64,000 nucleotides of DNA from G963662905 sp963662905. GTDB lineage: Bacteria; Bacteroidota; Bacteroidia; Bacteroidales; WRLA01. A program made the translations under genes and the position numbers. Below, piece by piece: positions 37,855 to 45,438 of this stretch. Numbering within the stretch: the stretch's first letter is position 1; every line of letters begins with the position of its first letter. The notes beneath the pieces were generated by a model. The model did no database searches. It saw only the letters and a program-made list of their open reading frames with translations, and had not been told where the DNA came from. The stretch is from assembly GCA_963662905.2 (NCBI GenBank), contig CAXXFD010000003.1, forward strand, positions 620,001 through 684,000, written 5' to 3'.

Positions 37855-38949
37855 TTAAACGTTAAAGCGGATATGCAAGATATCGCCATCCTCCACGATA
37901 TATGTTTTGCCTTCGAGTTTAAATTTACCCGCTTCTTTCACAGCATGTTCGGAGCCCAGCTCGATAAAATCCTTATATTTCATCACCTCAGCACGGATAA
38001 AGCCCCGTTCCAGATCACTGTGAATTACGCCACTGGCCTGCGGGGCAGTCATGCCTTTGCGAATTGTCCAGGCTTTCACTTCTTTGGGGCCTGCAGTGAA
38101 GAAGGATTGCAGCTTGAGCAAATCGTAAGCAGAGCGGATAAGGCGATCCACACCAGGCTCGGTCAGGCCGGCATCAGCCATAAAGTCAGCGCGGTCTTCC
38201 TCGTCCAGTTCCGTAATCTCCGATTCGAGCTGTCCGGCAATAACGAGTACTTCAGCTTTTTCATCTTTTACAGCTTCGCGCACTTTTTCCACATAAGCAT
38301 TTCCGCTTGTGGCCGATTCATCATCCACATTGCAGACATAAATTACCGGTTTTGTGGTTAAGAGGAAAAGGTCATCAAGATATTTTTGATTGGTTTCGCT
38401 GATTTCCATTTTCCGAACATTCTCGAAATTTTCGAGATGGTCCAGAACCGTTTGCAGGAAAGCAATACCGTTTTTTGCATCTTTATCGCCCGATTTGGCC
38501 ACTTTCTCCAGGCGTTGGATTTTTCGTTGCACCAGATCCATATCGCGCACCTGAAGCTCAAGGTCAACAATTTCCAGGTCGCGCACCGGATTAACAGAGC
38601 CTTCCACATGGGGCAGGTTTTCGTCATCGAAACAACGGAGCACATGGATCAAAGCATCCACCTGCTGAATATCGGCCAGAAACTTATTGCCCACACCTTC
38701 GCCCTGGCTGGCACCTTTCGCCAGGCCGGGAAGATCGAGGATTTCTACTACAGCAGGGACTACTTTTGCAGATTTTATCAGCGCATCAATTTTATATAAA
38801 CGAGGATCGGGCACATCCACCATCCCGATATTGGTTTTGGTTGCACTGAAAGCATAATTAGATGCTTCCGCTTTAGTTCTTGATATACAGTTAAATATTG
38901 TAGTTTTACCTGTGTTTGTCAGGCCAACAATTCCACAATTCAATGACAT
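37855..38949 (-). CDS. ychF: Redox-regulated P-loop ATPase YchF (OLA1 family)
   Basis: This 364-residue protein is full length for YchF. It has G1 'GLTNTGKTT' at residues 9-17, G3 'DLPGLAKGASQGEGVG' near 73 (split by family between D-x-P-G and the YchF-specific GEGLG-like loop), and the altered G4 'CNVDDE'. A coiled-coil insertion covers about 130-190 and a TGS domain covers the C-terminus ('VEDGDILHIRFNV'). YchF binds ATP rather than GTP and associates with the ribosome and proteasome-like partners. It is expressed from its own promoter box. Confidence 0.97.
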   Translation of the reverse strand: MSLNCGIVGLTNTGKTTIFNCISRTKAEASNYAFSATKTNIGMVDVPDPRLYKIDALIKSAKVVPAVVEILDLPGLAKGASQGEGVGNKFLADIQQVDALIHVLRCFDDENLPHVEGSVNPVRDLEIVDLELQVRDMDLVQRKIQRLEKVAKSGDKDAKNGIAFLQTVLDHLENFENVRKMEISETNQKYLDDLFLLTTKPVIYVCNVDDESATSGNAYVEKVREAVKDEKAEVLVIAGQLESEITELDEEDRADFMADAGLTEPGVDRLIRSAYDLLKLQSFFTAGPKEVKAWTIRKGMTAPQASGVIHSDLERGFIRAEVMKYKDFIELGSEHAVKEAGKFKLEGKTYIVEDGDILHIRFNV

Positions 38950-38965
38950 AGTTCAAAATTTTGCG

Positions 38966-38973
38966 CAAAGATA
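38966..38973 (-). promoter_or_regulatory. -7 box (TATCTTTG) for ychF
   Basis: TATCTTTGC on the minus strand is 17 bases before the ATG at 38949. Confidence 0.55.
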
Positions 38974-39928
38974 GCAAAGAATAGGATTGAAAAAGCCCTA
39001 TTTATAAAATGCGGTACTACACGGAATTTCGTGGAAAGAAAAATTACCTTATTGCAAACAGATTCCTCCTTCCGAAGGCTATCGGAATTCCTCATGCTCC
39101 GGAAACTTTGTCGGAATGACGGGTTTTAAAAGGTCTGAGGGCAAATGAGGCGAGGACACAATAGTTTATCTCAAATACGTCCTCGCCTCATTTGCCTTAA
39201 ATACTTACTAAACAGTGTCATTCCAACCGGAACAAAGCCAAACGAAGTGATTAGGGCTTTGTCCCGATAGTTATCGGGAGGGAGGAATCTGTTGGAGCTC
39301 AGATTTTTGGCGCACAGGAATAGCCGTAGTTATTTTGAGCACCAAAAAGATAGCATTCCTTTCTATTGCAGCGGTTTGTGTGCGCAATAGAATATTTTGC
39401 GAATTATTCAGGTTAAAAACTGATTAAAACCAATCGCGATTTTATGATTTTGAACGGGAAGAAAATTGATTTCCGTAAATATACTTAACCAACACACAAT
39501 ACTACAAATATATAAAAACACGATTATTCCAAAATCCCGGCCGGAATGATTTTAGCTAATCCTCTCTTCGAAAACCAATCATTTTATGTTTTGCAGCATT
39601 TTTCAATCACATCACAAGCATGGCTTTCAATTTTATTAATAATCCGAATGCCTACGCTAATTCTATAGAAATTTCTGTTAAAATAGTAGTTCCAGACTCA
39701 TTTTGATGAAAACTACAAAATTCACCAAGACTAAAAACAAAAATATTTAGCACTTATACTATTGATTTAAAGCTTTTTAAATAAAATAAATTTATAAAGG
39801 CACAAAACTCCAAAGAATAAAGGCGCTCGATTTCCTTATGAAAAATTGGTCAAATCCTGCCCTAATTAATTTTATTACTATTTATTTACTTATACTATTT
39901 TCATTCACAAGAGACAAGCAAGGATTTG
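38974..39928. other. Long intergenic region between ychF and endonuclease I
   Basis: About 950 bases without a supportable gene. The left part carries a nested foldback (39057-39293). The right part (39300-39900) is AT-rich, without ORF, tRNA or clear repeat; it ends in the promoter of the endonuclease gene. Confidence 0.6.
39057..39293. repeat. Nested foldback repeat element, about 237 bp
   Basis: Three sets of inverted arms are nested. The outer arms are aacagattcctcc (39057-39069) and ggaggaatctgtt (39281-39293). The middle arms are ggaatgac (39113-39120) and gtcattcc (39217-39224). The inner arms are ggcaaatgaggcgaggac (39140-39157) and its perfect complement (39179-39196) around a 21-base loop. 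The 'gaggaatctg...ggaatgac' vocabulary is common in dispersed intergenic repeats of Bacteroidota. No coding capacity. Confidence 0.75.
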
Positions 39929-39936
39929 TATATTTG
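39929..39936 (+). promoter_or_regulatory. -7 box (TATATTTG) for the endonuclease I gene
   Basis: TATATTTGC lies 40 bases upstream of the ATG at 39977. It also rules out an earlier in-frame TTG (39926) as the start, since that codon lies inside the promoter. Confidence 0.6.
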
Positions 39937-39976
39937 CGCCGCTGAAAAAATCGAAATACAAACAAACTTACTCAAA

Positions 39977-41083
39977 ATGCTACGGATAAATACGATCCTA
40001 ATTATCTGTTTATTAAGCTTTAGCGCATCATTTTCCCAAATCCCGGCAGGATATTACAACAGTGCCAGTGGTTTGAGCGGTGAAGCCTTGAAAGCCGCCC
40101 TCAACGACATCATCACAAACGGGCATATTGAAATCAGTTATGAAGATGCCAAAGACGTACTGCGCGACACCGATGAAGATCCCAACAACACCAATAATGT
40201 TATTTGCCTTTATACGGGCTGGTCCTATGGCAAATACGATTTTGGAAATGGTTCAGAAGAGTGGAACCGTGAACATACCTGGTCTAAATCCCATGGCGAT
40301 TTCGGCGATTATCCCCCGGCCGGAACAGATATCCACCATCTGCGCCCTGTTGATGCCTCGGTGAATTCAGCCAAAAACAACCGTGATTTTGACGAAGGCA
40401 GCGAGCAATATATCGATGGTTCAGGCCCAACGCAATGCTATCGGAGCACCGACATCTGGGAACCACGCGACGAAGTAAAAGGCGATGTAGCCCGTATGTT
40501 ATTTTATATGGCTACACGCTACGAAGGCGAGAATGCAGAAGTTGACCTCGAATTTGTGGATTATGTAAATACTGCGCCCAATAACGAACCGCTCTACGGA
40601 AAACTCAGTACGCTGCTGCTTTGGCACGAAAACGATCCAGTAGATAGCTGGGAAATAAGCAGAAATAACAAAATATATTCGCATCAGGGAAACCGGAATC
40701 CCTATATTGACCATCCGGAATACGTAAACCTGATTTGGGGCGGAGGTTTGGCAAGCGAACCCAGCAATCATGCAGCAGACTTCTCTGCACATACGATCAA
40801 ACTGGAATGGACGGATGCTATTGGCGAAAATGTGCCCGATGGATATCTGATCCGTATGAGCGCAACGGGTTTTGAATCCATTGCAGCTCCGGTTGACGGC
40901 ACAGCTGTAGCGGATGATGCAAGCAATAAAAATGTTGCGTTTGGTGTGGAACAGGTCGTTTTTGGCGGACTTACACCCGGAGCAACTTATTACTTCAAAA
41001 TCTACGGATATAAAGGTTCCGGTGCATCAATTGACTATAAAACCGGGGGAGATGTGCCGCAGGTGAGCCAGATAGCGAACTAA
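39977..41083 (+). CDS. Secreted endonuclease I family nuclease with C-terminal Fn3-like domain
   Basis: From ATG at 39977 the protein is 368 residues with a signal peptide ('MLRINTILIICLLSFSASFS'). The endonuclease I (NucM/Vvn-like, beta-beta-alpha metal) domain covers about 20-245. It shows 'EWNREHTWSKSHGDF' near 100, 'DIHHLRPVDASVNSAKNNRDF' (split: 'DIHHLRPVDASVNSAKNN') near 122 and 'GDVARMLFYMATRY' near 170. These are the catalytic His and metal-binding Asn positions. Residues about 258-365 form an Fn3-like sandwich. No T9SS sorting domain is present. It probably degrades extracellular DNA/RNA for phosphate and nucleotides. Confidence 0.9.
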   Translation: MLRINTILIICLLSFSASFSQIPAGYYNSASGLSGEALKAALNDIITNGHIEISYEDAKDVLRDTDEDPNNTNNVICLYTGWSYGKYDFGNGSEEWNREHTWSKSHGDFGDYPPAGTDIHHLRPVDASVNSAKNNRDFDEGSEQYIDGSGPTQCYRSTDIWEPRDEVKGDVARMLFYMATRYEGENAEVDLEFVDYVNTAPNNEPLYGKLSTLLLWHENDPVDSWEISRNNKIYSHQGNRNPYIDHPEYVNLIWGGGLASEPSNHAADFSAHTIKLEWTDAIGENVPDGYLIRMSATGFESIAAPVDGTAVADDASNKNVAFGVEQVVFGGLTPGATYYFKIYGYKGSGASIDYKTGGDVPQVSQIAN

Positions 41084-41135
41084 AATACTGCATATCAGAC
41101 AAATACTCATTTTCAGGCAAAGCTTAAAATTTTTC

Positions 41136-41143
41136 TACTTTTG
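41136..41143 (+). promoter_or_regulatory. -7 box (TACTTTTG) for the cysteate synthase-like gene
   Basis: TACTTTTG lies 20 bases before the ATG at 41164. Confidence 0.55.
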
Positions 41144-41163
41144 TGCTTTCTAAAATCTGAGCA

Positions 41164-42453
41164 ATGAGCATAAAAAAAACGGAATACAGGCTACAATCCG
41201 TAGCAAGCGGAAATATTTTTGACGATCAAGGCTGGACATTGGATGCGCCCGGCGAAAGCACACCTTCTTTGATTCGTGCGATATACAAAGACAAGCAACT
41301 GAACCTGCTTGGTGACACTTACGGACTCTATAAATTCGCCAAATGGCTTCCGGTACAACGTACTTTAAAAGGTTCTTATGCTCCGCTCACCTACAAAAGC
41401 GAAGGCTTGGCCAAAGAATTGGGCTTAAGCAATCTGTACATCACTTTTAGCGGGTATTGGCCTGAAAAAGGCATTAATATGAGCACCTGTTCTTTCAAGG
41501 AAACGGAATCATATTCGGTTTGTGCGCGCATGGACGAAAGCGAAAAGCGCATTCTTGTTGTAGCATCTGCCGGAAATACCGCCCGCGCTTTTGCCCGTGT
41601 CTGCTCCGACAACGATATCCCCTTGCTGCTCAGTGTCCCGGAAGACAATCTAAATGCGCTTTGGTTTGACACACCCATTAAAGATTGCGTAAAACTCATT
41701 GCCAGCAAATCCGGAGGCGATTATTTTGATGCGATACATTTATCCAATATTGCCTGTCAGCTCGATAAATTCATTGCCGAAGGAGGCGCCAAGAACGTTG
41801 CCCGCCGCGATGGTATGGGCACAACAATGCTTTCAGCTACCACACATATTGGCGAAATCCCCGAATATTATTTCCAGGCCATTGGCAGTGGAACCGGAGC
41901 CATAGCCGCATGGGAAGCAAACCTGCGCCTGATTGAAGATGGACGTTTTGGCAATCGTAAGATGAAACTTTTCGTGAGCCAGAATTATCCGTTCCACCCG
42001 ATTTACGATGCATGGAAAGCCGATTCGCGCCAATTGCTGCCTTTTGAAGACCATGATGCGCGCAAGCAGGTCGAAATCATTGACGCAAAAGTCCTGAGCA
42101 ACCGAAAGCCCCCCTACCCTCCCGCTGGCGGTCTTTATGACGCATTGAAAGATGCCGGCGGTGATGTGCTTTTGGCAACCAATGATCAAGCACAAAAAGC
42201 CGGAGCACTTTTCTTGCAAACCGAAGGCATCGACATCCACCCGGCTTCAGCAGTAGCTACCGCAACACTAATCGAAGCAGTAAAAAATAAAACGGTCGAA
42301 AAAGACAGCCTCATCATGCTCAACATCACCGGCGGCGGTGAAGAACGCTTTAAAAACGATAACGAACTGCATTACCTGAAGCCTCTGAAGATTTTTGATT
42401 ATCACCTTAACGAAGAAGAAGTTAAGGAATATTTGATGAGACTGGAGTGGTAA
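41164..42453 (+). CDS. PLP-dependent threonine synthase-like enzyme, probably cysteate synthase
   Basis: This 429-residue fold-type II PLP enzyme has the PLP lysine in 'CSFKETESY' (K112), the phosphate-binding-type 'SAGNTARAFARV' near 136-147, 'RRDGMGTTML' near 213 and a glycine loop 'GSGTGAIAAWE' near 236. It lacks the N-terminus of ordinary Bacteroidota threonine synthase. It carries 'ITFSGYWPEKG' at 93-103, which I associate with the cysteate synthase subfamily (first described in Methanosarcina). That enzyme makes L-cysteate from O-phosphoserine and sulfite; in Bacteroidota cysteate feeds capnine/sulfonolipid synthesis. The assignment is from memory of the family, so threonine synthase remains the fallback. 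No acyltransferase or dehydrogenase of the sulfonolipid route is in this window. Confidence 0.72.
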   Translation: MSIKKTEYRLQSVASGNIFDDQGWTLDAPGESTPSLIRAIYKDKQLNLLGDTYGLYKFAKWLPVQRTLKGSYAPLTYKSEGLAKELGLSNLYITFSGYWPEKGINMSTCSFKETESYSVCARMDESEKRILVVASAGNTARAFARVCSDNDIPLLLSVPEDNLNALWFDTPIKDCVKLIASKSGGDYFDAIHLSNIACQLDKFIAEGGAKNVARRDGMGTTMLSATTHIGEIPEYYFQAIGSGTGAIAAWEANLRLIEDGRFGNRKMKLFVSQNYPFHPIYDAWKADSRQLLPFEDHDARKQVEIIDAKVLSNRKPPYPPAGGLYDALKDAGGDVLLATNDQAQKAGALFLQTEGIDIHPASAVATATLIEAVKNKTVEKDSLIMLNITGGGEERFKNDNELHYLKPLKIFDYHLNEEEVKEYLMRLEW

Positions 42454-42586
42454 GAAGCGCAGATATCCGCTAAATGCAATGGGATTTGAGTGCAATTTTA
42501 AGACACAAAAATACCCGTGCTCAGAAGTGATCCCAGTGGAATCATTATATTGATTTATTGATACATTGGCTGTGCATGATGGATAT

Positions 42587-42770
42587 TCCGGACTAAACCG
42601 ACCCACCCGGCAGTCCGAAAGAAACAGGCCATAAGTAACTCTCAAGACCTGCCCATCCGGCGGATACTGCCCCATTGAAACGGAAAAAGGTACTTCAGGC
42701 AAACAAATCCGGGCTATGTTGACCCTTTCTGAAATGGCGGAGAGAAAAAATCCGGGGCGTATTGACCCAC
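42587..42770. repeat. Four degenerate TCCGG...TTGACCC repeat units downstream of the Rpn array
   Basis: Units start at 42587 (tccggactaaaccgacccac), 42656 (tccggcggatactgcccc), 42708 (tccgggctatgttgaccc) and 42751 (tccggggcgtattgaccc), all in the same orientation, 69, 52 and 43 bases apart. Such short same-direction repeats resemble the multiple terminal repeats of IS21-family elements, but no transposase is nearby, so the origin is uncertain. Confidence 0.6.
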
Positions 42771-43057
42771 TTTTTATCGCTTTTTTTTGCCCGGCATGCA
42801 ATCACAAGTTTGTTAATTTCTTCGATACTTAAACCTATGATTTCCCGGATAACTTCAATTTCTGTATCCTTCAAGAGCTGTCTTTTGGCTACTTTAATTA
42901 AACCTCTCTTTTCACCCTCAATCAGCCCTTCTTGTTTGCCTTCTTCCCTGCCTTTAATTAGCCCCTTTTCTTCTGCCCAGTCAATGGAGTTTTTGATATC
43001 ATCGAGGATTGGCGGATTGAAATTGTATTTTCTCCCGGTCATTGTCTCAGAGTTCAT
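42695..43057 (-). CDS. Stand-alone Rpn C-terminal domain, second copy (RpnS-like)
   Basis: This 120-codon frame overlaps the stop of the preceding copy by 11 bases (ATGAACTCTGA). Residues 1-40 are almost identical to the first copy ('MNSETMTGRKYNFNPPILDD', then 'IKNSIDWAEEKGLIKG'). It has only six G-x-x-x tetrads (GLIK to a second GLIK) before a divergent tail, 'VAKRQLLKDTEIEVI', 'REIIGLSIEEINKL'. The last 25 residues ('WVNTPRIFSLRHF' and beyond) are read through two TCCGG...TTGACCC repeat units, so the natural end is probably near 'KKSDKK'. It lacks the whole nuclease domain. It could be a free antitoxin or a decaying duplicate. Confidence 0.6.
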   Translation of the reverse strand: MNSETMTGRKYNFNPPILDDIKNSIDWAEEKGLIKGREEGKQEGLIEGEKRGLIKVAKRQLLKDTEIEVIREIIGLSIEEINKLVIACRAKKSDKKWVNTPRIFSLRHFRKGQHSPDLFA

Positions 43058-43620
43058 CTTGAAGTTTGCTGATTTCTTCCAGACTTAAGCCTGTAATTTC
43101 CTGGATAATATCAATTACCATTCCTTTGAGGAGCAGGTTCCTTGCTAAGGATAATTTTTCTTCTTTTCTGCCTTCTTCCCTGCCTTCTTTTCTACCTCTA
43201 ATAATTCCTTTCTTCTCTCCCTCAATCAGCCCTTCTTGTTTGCCTTCTTCCCTGCCTTTAATTAGCCCCTTTTCTTCTGCCCAGTCAATGGAGTTTTTGA
43301 TATCATCGAGGATTGGCGGATTGAAATTGTATTTTCTCCCGGTCATTGTCTCAGAGTTCATCTTGAAGTTTGCTGATTTCTTCCAGACTTAAGCCTGTAA
43401 TTTCCTGGATAATATCAATTACCATTCCTTTGAGGAGCAGGTTCCTTGCTAAGGATAATTTTTCTTCTTTTCTGCCTTCTTCCCTGCCTTCTTCCCTGCC
43501 TTCTTTTCTACCTCTAATAATTCCTTTCTTCTCTCCCTCAATCAGCCCTTCTTGTTTGCCTTCTTCCCTGCCTTTAATTAGCCCCTTTTCTTCTGCCCAG
43601 TCAATGGAGTTTTTGATATC
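42900..43620. repeat. Tandem duplication of the Rpn 3' end (units about 304 and 316 bp)
   Basis: The sequence ending 'gagtttttgatatc' recurs with its last base at 43000, 43304 and 43620. The spacings are 304 and 316 bases, a difference of one 12-bp 'GREE' codon block. The stretch from 43021 to about 43190 and its counterpart at 43325-43500 are almost identical, so the duplication is recent. Confidence 0.88.
43047..43361 (-). CDS. Stand-alone Rpn C-terminal domain, first copy (RpnS-like)
   Basis: This 104-codon frame starts within the last codons of the full-length Rpn gene (ATGAACTCTGA, 11-base overlap), an arrangement that favours translational re-initiation. After a 20-residue leader not found in the full-length protein it repeats the Rpn tail from 'DIKNSIDWAEEKG' to the end 'EEISKLQDEL'. 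It has nine G-x-x-x tetrads instead of ten, i.e. exactly one 'GREE' fewer. The nuclease domain is absent. In E. coli, separately translated Rpn C-terminal domains block the full-length nuclease; this copy would be a gene-encoded equivalent. That function is inferred. Confidence 0.65.
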   Translation of the reverse strand: MNSETMTGRKYNFNPPILDDIKNSIDWAEEKGLIKGREEGKQEGLIEGEKKGIIRGRKEGREEGRKEEKLSLARNLLLKGMVIDIIQEITGLSLEEISKLQDEL

Positions 43621-44313
43621 GCGATAGGCATTCAGGCTGAACTGATATTCTTTGTACTCCTTTGAATCCAAACGAGCTATTTCTGCTGTTTCGAAGAATT
43701 TAAGGAAAACCTGCTCCCTTAGTTTTTCAGGCACGCGGTCCAAACGGTTTAGGTTTTTGATTACATAAAGCCATTTTTCAAATTTGCTTTCCAGCTCTGC
43801 CAGCTCCTTGCTGAATTTGGGCATAGCGAGATAAATGTAAGTGAGCTTGTCGTAGAAAATATCCTTGCTGTCCAAATCACAGATCTTCGCATCGAAACGG
43901 TATTTATCTTCCGGGCTTTCGTCGCCCTTAAACACAAAATCCAGAATACCAATGGTATAAACGTGCTTGAGCTTAAAATTCCAGTCTTTGCCCTTGTCTT
44001 TTGCCTGCTCCTGAATCGGGAAGGTAGAATAAAAAACGGTGCGGTCTTTAAAATACTTCTGTTCAGCCTTTTGCATTTCCACAATGAAACGTTCGCCTTT
44101 TTCGTTTTTGCAGTAAATATCAAAAATAGCCCTGCGGTCACCCAAGGCAATCGGCAGGTTTTCGTTGGGCAAATACGACAGCTCCACAATGTTGCCTTCC
44201 TGCTCGCGCAACAGCTCGTTCAGGAAATCCTGCAATAAATCCTTGCTGGGCTCCTCGCCAAACAATCGCTTAAAACCGTAATCCGTAAAAGGATTGATGT
44301 ATTTTTCTTTCAT
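43351..44313 (-). CDS. Rpn family recombination-promoting nuclease (PDDEXK_2), full length
   Basis: In this 320-residue protein the PDDEXK_2 domain covers about 1-235: 'YINPFTDYGFKRLFGEE' at the start, then the active-site strand pair with Asp65 ('AIFDIYCKN') and 'FIVEMQKAE' (E79-x-Q81). The tail begins at 'RDIKNSIDWAEEKG' and contains ten consecutive four-residue repeats starting with Gly (residues 244-283: GLIK, GREE, GKQE, GLIE, GEKK, GIIR, GRKE, GREE, GREE, GRKE). It ends in a small helical domain. Rpn proteins are DNA endonucleases once called putative transposases and now known in E. coli as antiphage toxins. Two extra copies of the tail follow in tandem. Confidence 0.9.
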   Translation of the reverse strand: MKEKYINPFTDYGFKRLFGEEPSKDLLQDFLNELLREQEGNIVELSYLPNENLPIALGDRRAIFDIYCKNEKGERFIVEMQKAEQKYFKDRTVFYSTFPIQEQAKDKGKDWNFKLKHVYTIGILDFVFKGDESPEDKYRFDAKICDLDSKDIFYDKLTYIYLAMPKFSKELAELESKFEKWLYVIKNLNRLDRVPEKLREQVFLKFFETAEIARLDSKEYKEYQFSLNAYRDIKNSIDWAEEKGLIKGREEGKQEGLIEGEKKGIIRGRKEGREEGREEGRKEEKLSLARNLLLKGMVIDIIQEITGLSLEEISKLQDEL

Positions 44314-44578
44314 AGCTAAAGTACTGATTCACAAAAATAATACATTATAGGCACTAAAATCAATTTTAGCAAAAGCTTTTTGAGACAAAGAGAACACAAA
44401 CTGTATCTTCCAAGAAAATTTGCCCCAATCACCTATCTTAAAGAATCAGCACTCAAAAACTGACAATCCGGAGCATATTGACCCTTTTCTCATCGTCTTT
44501 TTTTATGTATTTTAAGTAGTAAACGGGTGCTAACAAACAATTCCAAACATATAGCCCGCATCCTATATCTGCATAGCG
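44314..44578. other. Upstream region of the Rpn gene with one repeat unit
   Basis: AT-rich, no gene. It contains one TCCGG...TTGACCC unit at 44467-44505 and the leader of the NUC1 nuclease gene. No exact TAnnTTTG box was found upstream of the Rpn ATG. Confidence 0.5.
44467..44505. repeat. TCCGG...TTGACCC unit upstream of the Rpn gene, direct repeat of 42751-42788
   Basis: tccggagcatattgaccc, then ttttctcatcg and a T run, aligns with 42751 onward (tccggggcgtattgaccc, acttttt, atcgc and a T run). The Rpn array is thus bracketed by direct repeats about 1.7 kb apart. On the minus strand the flank also resembles the 3' end of an Rpn tail, suggesting a further lost copy. Confidence 0.65.
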
Positions 44579-44586
44579 TACCTTTG
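44579..44586 (+). promoter_or_regulatory. -7 box (TACCTTTG) for the NUC1 lipoprotein gene
   Basis: TACCTTTGCA lies 42 bases upstream of the ATG at 44629 and makes the far-upstream GTG at 44527 an impossible start. Confidence 0.55.
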
Positions 44587-44628
44587 CATAAAAAACTGTT
44601 GTCCATGCTACCGAAAAAACCGTTTTTT

Positions 44629-45372
44629 ATGCTTAAAAGACACCTTCCTTTTATTGTGATGCTGTTCCTGCTGCATTCCTGCTCCAACAAAATGAGTGGA
44701 TTACTTGAAGAACCTGCTCATACACAGGAGGGTATATACTGCAAACATTTTGCTTATTCGCTGCAATACAATGAAGATTGGGAGCAAGCGCAATGGGTGG
44801 CCTGGGCACTGGAAAAAGAAGAGCTGGAAAATCGTGTGCGCAGAAAGCACCGTTTTGTGGAAGATCCGCTTGTCTTGACAGGCACAGCCTCTGATTCAGA
44901 TTACAGAGAATCAGGTTTTGACCGGGGGCATCTTGCGCCGGCAGCAGATATGCGCTGGAACCAAACCGCTATGGACGAGAGTTTCTATTACAGCAATATC
45001 AGCCCACAATCGGCATCGTTTAACCGTGGCATCTGGAAGAAGCTCGAAAAATTCACCCGTGAAATGGCAGAGCAGCACGGATGTGTTTATATAGTTTCCG
45101 GGCCGCTCTGCCATGATACATGCAGGCGCATTGGTACAAATGAAGTCTGCGTTCCCTATGCTTTTTATAAAGCACTTTTAATAAACAACGAACAGCATAT
45201 CGAAGCCATCGGCTTTCTTTTGCCCCATGAAAAGAGCAAAGCAGATATCATGGAATTCAGCATCAGCATCGATAGCCTGGAAGAACAAAGCGGACTGGAT
45301 TTCTTTCCTGCTTTGCCCAAGCGCATTGAAAATCAAATTGAGGAATTTCCTAATCGTGCTTTTTGGAGGTAG
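44629..45372 (+). CDS. DNA/RNA non-specific endonuclease (NUC1 family) lipoprotein
   Basis: From ATG at 44629 the protein is 247 residues. The N-terminus 'MLKRHLPFIVMLFLLHSCSN' is a lipoprotein signal with Cys near residue 18. An ATG at 44605 would add 8 residues. The NUC1 active site 'FDRGHLAPAADMRWN' includes the catalytic His of the D-R-G-H motif near residue 103; 'YYSNISPQSASFNRGIWKKLE' (split: 'NISPQSASFNRGIW') supplies the metal-binding Asn. It digests nucleic acids outside the cytoplasm. Confidence 0.92.
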   Translation: MLKRHLPFIVMLFLLHSCSNKMSGLLEEPAHTQEGIYCKHFAYSLQYNEDWEQAQWVAWALEKEELENRVRRKHRFVEDPLVLTGTASDSDYRESGFDRGHLAPAADMRWNQTAMDESFYYSNISPQSASFNRGIWKKLEKFTREMAEQHGCVYIVSGPLCHDTCRRIGTNEVCVPYAFYKALLINNEQHIEAIGFLLPHEKSKADIMEFSISIDSLEEQSGLDFFPALPKRIENQIEEFPNRAFWR

Positions 45373-45438
45373 CTTGAGACCATGTAGCTTTCCCGAAAAA
45401 TGCTTCGGTCAGCATGACCGCAATATTGCAGCCTGCCA

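Noticed and set aside
39926..39976. TTG start 17 codons upstream for endonuclease I
   Set aside because: It lies within the promoter -7 box, and the ATG at 39977 gives a clean signal peptide.
42268..42801. 177-codon minus-strand ORF
   Set aside because: Antisense to the cysteate synthase-like gene's 3' end and through the repeat units; a shadow.
42900..43620. Possible CRISPR array because of regular repeats
   Set aside because: The repeat unit is about 304-316 bp and coding; there are no short repeats with unique spacers and no cas genes.
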